From: an uncultured bacterium
Lineage (GTDB): Bacteria; Planctomycetota; UBA1135; UBA2386
Assembly: GCA_938003515.1 (NCBI GenBank)
Contig: CALKYL010000319.1
Coordinates: 1-9,501, forward strand
Direction of reading: 5' to 3'
Length of the DNA stretch: 9,501 nucleotides
Shown piece after piece: positions 1-5,474 of the stretch (position 1 is the first letter of the stretch; each line of letters opens with the position of its first letter). Under the pieces are notes generated by a model that saw nothing but the letters and a program-made list of their open reading frames with translations, was not told the DNA's origin and did not search any database. Both the position numbers and the translations under genes were made by a program.

Positions 1-1
1 G

Positions 2-841
2 CTCGCGGCCGGCGTCGCGGCCGCCTGCGGCGGCGAACGCGTCTACGTCGAGGTCTGCAACAAGGGCAGCGACACGATGCTCGAGGTCGCCGCCGCCTGG
101 GCCGAGGCCTACGACAAGATCACCGACCACAGCGTCGTGTCGGTGTCGGGCGGCGGCTCGGGCACCGGCATCGCCAACCTGATCGTCGGCGACATCGACC
201 TCGCGAACTCGAGCCGACGGCTCAAGGACAGCGAGCTCGCGCGCGCGCATTCCAGGGGCCAGGACCCGGTCGAGCACGTCGTCGGCTACGACGGCATCGC
301 GATCTACGTGCACCGCGAGAACCCGCTGACGGCGATCACGATGCAGCAGCTGCGCGCGCTGTTCGGCGAGGGCGGCGAGCTGCACGACTGGCGGCAGCTC
401 GGCGTCGACCTCGGCGACGACGACGACAACGAGGTCGTGCTCGTCAGCCGCCAGAACAACAGCGGCACCTACGAGTACTTCCGCGAGGCCGTGCTCGGCG
501 GCGACACCGGCCGGTTCAAGCTCGAGTGCATGAACCTCAACGGCAGCAAGGACGTCGTCGAGTTCTGCGCGCGCACCAAGAGCGCGATCGGCTACAGCGG
601 CCTCGCCTACGCCACCGACGAGGTGCGCCTGCTGCCGGTCGTGAACGAGGCAGGGGGCGACCCGGTCACGCCGAGCAACGACACGATCCTCGACGGCAGC
701 TATCCGATCTCGCGGCCGCTCTACATGTACACCAACGGCGAGCCGACCGGCGCCACCAAGGAGTACCTCGAGTGGATCCTGAGCGACGACGGCCAGCGGG
801 TGCTCGCCGCGCGCGGCTATCCACCGGTTCGCAAGCTGTGA
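2..841 (+). CDS. pstS: PstS phosphate-binding lipoprotein (5' end outside window)
   Basis: High-affinity phosphate-binding protein that delivers phosphate to the PstCA channel. The reading frame is open from base 2, before the first internal ATG (base 77), so the true start lies upstream of the window. The first visible residues (LAAGVAAAC) look like the end of a lipoprotein signal peptide, with the candidate lipidated Cys at bases 26-28, placing the protein on the outer face of a membrane. Family motifs are in order: GSDTM near the start, GGGSGTGIANLI and DIDLANSSR (phosphate contacts), RQNNSGTYEYF, AIGYSGLAY, and a C-terminal YPISRPLYMY with SDDGQRVLAARGYPPV. A run of four aspartates (about base 415) is an acidic surface loop. 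279 residues are visible, normal for PstS. It is first in the visible pst operon; any promoter or Pho box lies outside the window. Assignment is very secure. Confidence 0.96.
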   Translation, partial: LAAGVAAACGGERVYVEVCNKGSDTMLEVAAAWAEAYDKITDHSVVSVSGGGSGTGIANLIVGDIDLANSSRRLKDSELARAHSRGQDPVEHVVGYDGIAIYVHRENPLTAITMQQLRALFGEGGELHDWRQLGVDLGDDDDNEVVLVSRQNNSGTYEYFREAVLGGDTGRFKLECMNLNGSKDVVEFCARTKSAIGYSGLAYATDEVRLLPVVNEAGGDPVTPSNDTILDGSYPISRPLYMYTNGEPTGATKEYLEWILSDDGQRVLAARGYPPVRKL

Positions 842-886
842 TCGCGGCCCGGGCGCGACGCGGCGGCACGATTCGGGGACGGGCCT

Positions 887-912
887 GGAACCGCGCCGCG
901 GGGCGCGCTTCC
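887..912 (+). promoter_or_regulatory. Stable hairpin in the pstS-phoU spacer
   Basis: Inverted repeat read directly from the sequence: left arm GGAACCGCGCC (887-897), loop GCGG (898-901), right arm GGCGCGCTTCC (902-912). Ten of eleven positions pair; the only mismatch is C891 opposite C908. No T-run follows, so it is not a classic intrinsic terminator. It lies in the only spacer over 35 nt inside the pst operon (842-942), 46 nt after the pstS stop and 30 nt before the proposed phoU start. By analogy with other binding-protein transporter operons it could protect the 3' end of pstS mRNA or attenuate downstream genes, giving more PstS than membrane components. That role is inference; high GC makes stems easier to form by chance. 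Confidence 0.5.
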
Positions 913-942
913 ATCGCGGGCGTCCGCGGCGGCAACCCTCCC

Positions 943-2007
943 TTGGCAAGCCACTACGAAGAACGACTCGAACGCGACCTGAAGTGGATCCAGGACCTGG
1001 TCGGCATCATCGGCCAGTCGATCCTCGAGGCGCTGGACAGCGCGGTGCGCGCGGTCCTGACGATGGACCGCGACCTCGCCGCCGCGACGGTCATCGGCGA
1101 CTACACGACGAACCGGCAGACCCGCGAGCTGGACCGCCTGTGCCACGCGTTCGTCGCGCGGCACCTGCCGAGCGCGGGGCACCTGCGCTCGGTCTCGGCC
1201 GTGCTGCGGCTCAGCATCGCGCTCGAGCGCATCGGCGACTACGCCACGACGATCTCGCGCACGGCGGTGCAGCTGGCCGCGCCGCCGCCGCCGGTCGTCG
1301 CGCGCGACATCGAGATGATGGCGCAGCAGGCGCACCGCACGCTGGCCGACGCGCTGCGCGCCTTCCTGCAGCGCGACCTCGGCCTCGCGACGGCGACGCT
1401 CGCCAACGCCGAGCAGTTCACCCGTTACTTCGACAAGGTGTTCGACGACCTCGTCCGCGAGGGCGAGGACAAGACCCGGCCGATCGCCGAGCTGTTCGCG
1501 CTGATGGCGACGTTCAACCGCCTCGAGCGCGTGATCCACCAGGCCAAGAACATCTGCGAGGAGACCAGGTTCGTCGTCGCCGGTCGCACCAAGGGCGAGA
1601 AGACCTACCAGATCCTGTTCGTCGACGGCGACAACAGCGGACCGAGCCAGCTCGCCGAGCACTTCACCCAGAAGGCCTTCCCGAACAGCGGCCGCTACCG
1701 CAGCGCGGGCTTCGACCCGGCCGAGGAGATCGACCCCGCCTACCGGCGCTTCGCCGAGACCGTCGGCATCGACCTGACGCGCGCGTGGCCGGCCGCGCTG
1801 GCGACGCTGCGGGACGAACTCGGCGACTACCAGCTCGTCGTCGGCCTGTCCGCGGACGTGCGCGAGCGCATCGGCAGGCTGCCGTTCCACACGACGCTGC
1901 TGGTCTGGCCGCTCGACGCGGCCGCCGGCCCCGAGAGCGTCTACCGGCAGCTGACGCCGCGCATCCGCGAACTGATGGAGCGCCTGCGCGGCGAGCAGGC
2001 GAGCTGA
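943..2007 (+). CDS. phoU: PhoU fused to a catalytically dead ArsC/LMW-phosphatase-like domain
   Basis: Predicted 354-residue phosphate-signalling protein. Residues 1-~110 and ~120-218 are two PhoU helical-bundle repeats: HYEERL at the N-terminus, LERIGDYATTI around E95-D99, and a second copy LERVIHQAKNI around E195, where the usual Asp is His199. PhoU links PstCAB to the PhoR/PhoB system and restrains uptake. Residues ~222-354 match the arsenate reductase/low-molecular-weight tyrosine phosphatase fold: ILFV beta strand, P-loop, YRSAGFDP, GDYQLVVGLSAD and a C-terminal helix. The P-loop reads DGDNSGPSQ (228-236) where ArsC has CTGNSCRSQ, so catalytic Cys is Asp228 and phosphate-binding Arg is Pro234. 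The redox cysteines and the Asp-Pro general-acid motif are also missing. The TTG at 943 was chosen because PhoU homology begins there; a GTG at 838 overlapping the pstS stop would add 35 low-complexity residues across the hairpin. No good Shine-Dalgarno is seen. Its place between pstS and pstC is unusual. Confidence 0.85.
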   Translation: MASHYEERLERDLKWIQDLVGIIGQSILEALDSAVRAVLTMDRDLAAATVIGDYTTNRQTRELDRLCHAFVARHLPSAGHLRSVSAVLRLSIALERIGDYATTISRTAVQLAAPPPPVVARDIEMMAQQAHRTLADALRAFLQRDLGLATATLANAEQFTRYFDKVFDDLVREGEDKTRPIAELFALMATFNRLERVIHQAKNICEETRFVVAGRTKGEKTYQILFVDGDNSGPSQLAEHFTQKAFPNSGRYRSAGFDPAEEIDPAYRRFAETVGIDLTRAWPAALATLRDELGDYQLVVGLSADVRERIGRLPFHTTLLVWPLDAAAGPESVYRQLTPRIRELMERLRGEQAS

Positions 2008-2009
2008 CG

Positions 2010-2963
2010 ATGACGACGAGCCATTCGAGCGGCGGGCCCGCGCCGGCCCGCGTCGACCGCCGCGCCGACGCGCTCGACCGGCGCGACGCCGCGTGGTGGA
2101 GCGACTTCGCCGCCCGCACGCTGGTGTCGCTCGGCGGCGTGTCGGCCATCCTGTTCATCGCGGCGATCTTCCTGTTCATCGGTTCGCAGGGGGCCGAGTT
2201 CGCGTTCCACCGGCTGTCCGTGACCGAGCTCTTGTTCGGCGAGCGCTGGGAGCCGACCGCGCGGCCGCCGAGCTACGGAGCGCTGCCGCTGATCGCCGGC
2301 ACCGCGTGGATCACGGCGGTGGCGATGCTGGTCGCGGTGCCGCTCGCGTTCTGCGCGGCGGTCTACATCGGCGAGTTCGCCCGCGGCAGGCAGCGCGAGT
2401 GGCTCAAGATCCTGATCGAGCTGCTCGCCGCGATCCCGTCGGTCGTCTGGGGCGTCATCGGCCTGCACGTGATGGGCCCGTGGATCCAGGCGGTGTTCGG
2501 CGTGCAGGTCGGCCTCAACGTGCTCAACGCCGGCATCATCCTCGGCCTCATGGCGGCGCCGATCATCACGACGATCGCCGAGGACGCGCTGAAGGCCGTG
2601 CCCGACGGGTACCGCGAAGCCGCCGAGGCGCTCGGCGCGACGCGCTGGCAGGTGGTCCGGAAGGTCGTGCTGCCGCACGCGCGACCCGGCCTCTCGGCCG
2701 CGGTGCTGCTCGGCATCGGCCGCGCGTTCGGCGAGACGATCGCCGTCCTGATGGCGAGCGGCCACCGCCTGATGGCGCCGGACAGCGTGTTCGACAGCGC
2801 CGCTACCTTGACGGCGACGATCGCGGCCGAACTCGGCGAGGCCGCCGTCGGCAGCGACCACTACCAGGTCCTGTTCGTGCTCGGGCTCTTGCTGTTCCTG
2901 ATCACGTTCACGATCAACCTGATCGCGGACTCGATCGTGCGCGGCCGGAGGCGCAAGGCATGA
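2010..2963 (+). CDS. pstC: PstC phosphate ABC transporter permease
   Basis: Inner-membrane permease that pairs with PstA to form the phosphate channel. Predicted 317 residues with a polar N-terminal tail of about 35 residues and six membrane segments, roughly at 36-58, 85-110, 125-147, 160-182, 220-245 and 283-307. Family marks are YGALPLIAGT before the second segment, AAIPSVVWGVIGL in the third, the cytoplasmic EAA coupling loop REAAEALGATRWQ (E203 to G209 region) that docks onto an ATPase, and GRAFGETIAV carrying the conserved membrane Arg and Glu. The start ATG is two bases after the phoU stop with no strong ribosome site, suggesting translational coupling; its end overlaps pstA by 4 nt. 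The coupling loop is fully canonical, unlike that of PstA. Confidence 0.95.
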   Translation: MTTSHSSGGPAPARVDRRADALDRRDAAWWSDFAARTLVSLGGVSAILFIAAIFLFIGSQGAEFAFHRLSVTELLFGERWEPTARPPSYGALPLIAGTAWITAVAMLVAVPLAFCAAVYIGEFARGRQREWLKILIELLAAIPSVVWGVIGLHVMGPWIQAVFGVQVGLNVLNAGIILGLMAAPIITTIAEDALKAVPDGYREAAEALGATRWQVVRKVVLPHARPGLSAAVLLGIGRAFGETIAVLMASGHRLMAPDSVFDSAATLTATIAAELGEAAVGSDHYQVLFVLGLLLFLITFTINLIADSIVRGRRRKA

Positions 2964-3841
2964 GCGCGCCGCAGTTCCGCGCCACGACGAACGAGCAGCG
3001 CGGGCAGTCCGCGCAGCGCCTTGTGCGCACGCTGTTCTTCGGACTGACGCTGTTCCTGCTGCTGCCCGTGCTCGGCATCCTGACGGTGCTGGTGGTCGAG
3101 GGCGCGCCGGCGATGTCGCTGTCGTTCTTCCTCGACAAGCCGTCGGAGCTCGGCGCGAAGGGCGGCATCTGGCCGGCGCTGGTCGGCACGGTCTGGCTCA
3201 CCGGGGTCGCGCTGCTGGTCGCGCTGCCGCTCGGCGTCGCGGCGGCGATCTACCTGAGCGAATACGCGCGCGAGAACTGGCTGACCCGGCTGATCAACCT
3301 GGCGATCGTCAACCTGGCCGGCGTGCCGTCGATCGTGCACGCGCTGTTCGGCGTCGGCGCGTTCGTCTACTTCCTCGGCTTCGGCGAGTCGGTGCTGGCC
3401 GCCGGCTGCACGCTGGCGGTCATGACGATGCCCGTCGTCATCGTCTCGACGCGCGAATCGCTGCAGGCGGTGCCGCACTCGTTCCGCGAGGCGTGCTGGA
3501 ACATGGGCGCGACGCGCTGGCAGACGATCCGCCTGATCGTGCTGCCGAACTCCATCAGCGGCATCCTGACCGGTCTGATCCTCGTGGTCAGCCGCGCCGT
3601 CGGCGAGACCGCGCCGATCATGTTCACCGGCGCCGTGTTCCTGCGCCTCGTGTCGCCGGAGAGCGTGTTCGACCGCACGATGGCGCTCTCCTACCACCTC
3701 TACACGGTGTCGACGCAGGTCACCGACGTGCCGCGCGCGGTGCCGTTCGCGGTCGCGCTGACGCTGATCCTCGTGGTGCTCGCGATGAACGCGCTGGCGA
3801 TCTGGTTCCGCATGCGCCTGCGCGGGAGGAAGAAGTGGTGA
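2960..3841 (+). CDS. pstA: PstA phosphate ABC transporter permease
   Basis: Second permease of the PstCA channel, predicted 293 residues. Six membrane segments are visible, about 22-47, 73-97, 105-130, 133-155, 185-210 and 250-275. Motifs: GGIWPALVGT, AIYLSEYA, LAGVPSIVHALFG, the coupling loop with GATRWQ, and SRAVGETAPIMFTG, the PstA-specific form of the conserved Arg...Gly-Glu-Thr segment. The start ATG overlaps the pstC stop (ATGA) and has a clean GGAGG at 2947-2951 with an 8-nt spacer. The coupling helix reads EACWNMGA (from E177) where EAxxALGA is usual; this change on the side that contacts an ATPase is notable given the two divergent PstB subunits, but a link is inference. Confidence 0.95.
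   Translation: MSAPQFRATTNEQRGQSAQRLVRTLFFGLTLFLLLPVLGILTVLVVEGAPAMSLSFFLDKPSELGAKGGIWPALVGTVWLTGVALLVALPLGVAAAIYLSEYARENWLTRLINLAIVNLAGVPSIVHALFGVGAFVYFLGFGESVLAAGCTLAVMTMPVVIVSTRESLQAVPHSFREACWNMGATRWQTIRLIVLPNSISGILTGLILVVSRAVGETAPIMFTGAVFLRLVSPESVFDRTMALSYHLYTVSTQVTDVPRAVPFAVALTLILVVLAMNALAIWFRMRLRGRKKW
3824..3830 (+). promoter_or_regulatory. Ribosome binding site fixing the GTG start of pstB1
   Basis: GGGAGGA sits inside the last codons of pstA, 7 nt before GTG 3838. It favours that GTG (overlapping the pstA stop as GTGA) over the adjacent GTG at 3835 and the in-frame ATG at 3859. Confidence 0.7.
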
Positions 3842-4605
3842 GCGCCGCCGACACGCCGATGCTGCGCGTCGCGGACCTGTGCATCCGCTACGGGGACCGC
3901 GTCGTGCTCGACGGCGTCGACTTCGATGTCCGGCGCAACGAGATCTTCGGCATCATCGGGCCCGCGAACGCCTTCAAGACGTCGTTCCTGCGCGCGCTCA
4001 ACCGCATGGACGAACTCGTGCCGGGCATGCGCGTCGACGGCCGCATCGAGTTCGCCGGCCGGGACGTGCGCACGGTGCGCAACCTCTACGCGCTGCGTCG
4101 GCACATCGGCGTCGTGTTCCCGCTGCCCGTCGGCCTGCCGCTGTCGATCTACGACAACGTCGCGCTCGCGCCGCGCCTCGCCGGCGTCACCAAGCGCGCG
4201 GCGCTCGACGAGATCGTCGAGCGCTGCCTGACCCGCGCCGCGCTCTGGGACGAGGTCAAGGACCGGCTGCGCAGCCTCGGCTCCCTGCTCAGCGGCGGTC
4301 AGCAGCAGCGCCTGACGATCGCGCGGGCGCTGTCGCAGGAGCCCGAGCTCCTGCTGCTCGACGAGTTCTCGATCGCCGTCGACCCGGTGACGACGATGCG
4401 CATCGAGGAGGTGCTGAAGGAGCTGCGCGGAGAGATGACCATCGTCCTGGTCACGAACCTCGTGCAGCAGGCGCGCCGGCTGGCCGACCGCACCGCGTTC
4501 TTCCTCGGCGGCCGGTGCGTCGAGATCGGCGACACCGAGAGCCTGTTCACCGGCGAGGCCAAGGACCAGCGCACGGTCGACTACCTGGAGGGACGCTTTG
4601 GCTGA
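3838..4605 (+). CDS. pstB: PstB1: PstB-type ATPase with degenerate nucleotide-binding motifs and intact signature
   Basis: Predicted 255-residue ATP-binding subunit of the Pst transporter; full PstB length and close family match (SIYDNVALAPRL, YLEGRFG end). Key sites differ from consensus. Walker A is GPANAFKT (41-48), with Phe46 in place of the invariant Gly before Lys. The Q-loop Gln is Pro95 (VFPLP instead of VFQKP). The H-switch His is Asn207 (VTNLV instead of VTHNM). The D-loop region reads SIAVDP rather than TSALDP, and Pro after DE is Phe177. By contrast the ABC signature LSGGQQQRL (151-159), Walker B LLLLD, catalytic Glu176 and aromatic Tyr18 are intact. So it probably hydrolyses ATP poorly at its own Walker site but can supply the signature to a partner. 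It is followed by pstB2 with an 8-nt overlap, and the two fit a heterodimer. The frame is intact, so it is not a pseudogene. Confidence 0.93.
   Translation: MSAADTPMLRVADLCIRYGDRVVLDGVDFDVRRNEIFGIIGPANAFKTSFLRALNRMDELVPGMRVDGRIEFAGRDVRTVRNLYALRRHIGVVFPLPVGLPLSIYDNVALAPRLAGVTKRAALDEIVERCLTRAALWDEVKDRLRSLGSLLSGGQQQRLTIARALSQEPELLLLDEFSIAVDPVTTMRIEEVLKELRGEMTIVLVTNLVQQARRLADRTAFFLGGRCVEIGDTESLFTGEAKDQRTVDYLEGRFG
4587..4593 (+). promoter_or_regulatory. Ribosome binding site fixing the TTG start of pstB2
   Basis: GGAGGGA within the last codons of pstB1 lies 4 nt before TTG 4598 (6 nt counting from the GGAGG core). It supports a TTG start overlapping the pstB1 end by 8 nt, rather than GTG 4658 or ATG 4703. 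Nearly the same bases recur at the end of pstB2 (18 of 20 identical, 4586-4605 against 5418-5437), because both proteins end in EGRFG. Confidence 0.6.
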
Positions 4606-5437
4606 CGCGTCGAGAGCGGCCCGCGACCCGAAGACCCAGGCGCCGTCCGACCCCGTGCTCGCCGCGGCGGCGACGGCCGCGCCGGCGATCGAGGTCAAGG
4701 ACATGAACCTCTGGTACGGCGACTTCCAGGCGCTGCACGAGGTCGACCTGACGATCAAGTCCGGCATCGTCACGTCGCTGATCGGGCCCTCGGGCTGCGG
4801 CAAGTCCACGCTGCTGCGCAGCGTGAACCGAATCAACGAACGACTGGGCTACGTGCGCACCACCGGCACCATCCGCGTGCTCGGCGCCGACATCTACGAC
4901 GCCGACGCGTCGCGCATCCAGGTGCGCCGTCGCGTCGGCATGGTGTTCCAGCGGCCCAACCCGCTGCCGCTGTCGATCCGCGACAACGTGCTGTTCGGCC
5001 ACCGGCTGCACAGCGAACGACGGCTCGGCCGGCGCGACGAGGACGCCCTGGTCGAGCAGGCGCTGCGCCAGGTGCTGTTGTGGGACCGCGTCAAGGACCG
5101 GCTCGGCCGCAAGGCGACGGAGCTGTCGCTCGAGGAGCAGCAGAAGCTGTGCATCGCCCGGCTCCTGCCGACGGAGCCGAGCGTCCTCCTGATGGACGAG
5201 CCGTGCTCGGCGCTCGACCCCGAGGCGACCTCCGACGTCGAGGAGCTGATCTGGGAGCTGCGCGGCCGCTTCTCGATCCTGATCGTCACCCACAACATGG
5301 CGCAGGCGCGGCGCGCCAGCGACGAGTGCGTGTTCATGCTGCTCGGCCGCGTCGTCGAACACTCGGCCACCGAGCGCATGTTCGTGTCGCCACAGCAGAA
5401 GGAGACCTCCGACTACATCGAGGGACGCTTCGGCTGA
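4598..5437 (+). CDS. pstB: PstB2: PstB-type ATPase with intact nucleotide-binding motifs and degenerate signature
   Basis: Predicted 279-residue second ATP-binding subunit, with about 25 extra Ala-rich N-terminal residues before the PstB core. Consensus elements: aromatic Tyr40 (LWYGDFQAL), Walker A GPSGCGKST (63-71), Q-loop Gln118 (MVFQRPNPLP), Walker B LLMDE with catalytic Glu201, D-loop SALDP and H-switch His232 (IVTHNMAQA). The exception is the ABC signature, LSLEEQQKL (176-184) where LSGGQQQRL is expected: Gly-Gly-Gln has become Leu-Glu-Glu. The signature touches the ATP held by the partner subunit, so a PstB2 homodimer should be impaired. Paired with PstB1, PstB2 supplies the Walker side and PstB1 the LSGGQ side of one complete ATP site. 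The short charged stretch SERRLGRRDEDAL (139-151) is slightly longer than usual. It is last in the tight pst gene chain. Confidence 0.94.
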   Translation: MADASRAARDPKTQAPSDPVLAAAATAAPAIEVKDMNLWYGDFQALHEVDLTIKSGIVTSLIGPSGCGKSTLLRSVNRINERLGYVRTTGTIRVLGADIYDADASRIQVRRRVGMVFQRPNPLPLSIRDNVLFGHRLHSERRLGRRDEDALVEQALRQVLLWDRVKDRLGRKATELSLEEQQKLCIARLLPTEPSVLLMDEPCSALDPEATSDVEELIWELRGRFSILIVTHNMAQARRASDECVFMLLGRVVEHSATERMFVSPQQKETSDYIEGRFG

Positions 5438-5443
5438 TCGCCC

Positions 5444-5474
5444 CCCGGCCGATCTGCTATCGTGCCCGGCCGAT
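5444..5474 (+). repeat. Direct repeat CCCGGCCGAT, 21-bp period, in front of the PPIase gene
   Basis: CCCGGCCGAT occurs at 5444-5453 and again at 5465-5474, 21 bp apart (two helical turns), in the 35-nt gap after pstB2. The second copy runs into the ATG at 5473. A TGCTAT between the copies (5455-5460) resembles a weak -10 box. A binding site or a promoter for the next gene is possible, but in such GC-rich DNA chance is also reasonable. Confidence 0.3.

Noticed and set aside
838..942. GTG at 838 as the phoU start (GTGA overlap with the pstS stop)
   Set aside because: It would add 35 Arg/Ala/Gly-rich residues that resemble no part of PhoU and would be encoded across the hairpin; homology begins right after TTG 943. 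It is not excluded completely.
940..950. Exact 11-base repeat CCCTTGGCAAG at 940-950 and 8495-8505
   Set aside because: One copy spans the phoU start and the other is inside ygfZ coding sequence; there is no extended similarity or mobile-element context, so chance is likely.
817..1890. Long minus-strand open frame opposite phoU, and similar long antisense frames at 1941-2861, 2861-3697, 3700-4836, 5413-6591 and 6690-7571
   Set aside because: They lie opposite clearly recognised genes and encode Arg/Ala/Asp-rich low-complexity protein with no family motifs, as expected from codon bias in GC-rich DNA.
3838..4605. PstB1 as a pseudogene or sequencing error
   Set aside because: The frame is intact, overlaps and ribosome sites are preserved, the signature and Walker B are perfect, and the three motif changes are separate in-frame substitutions complementary to PstB2.
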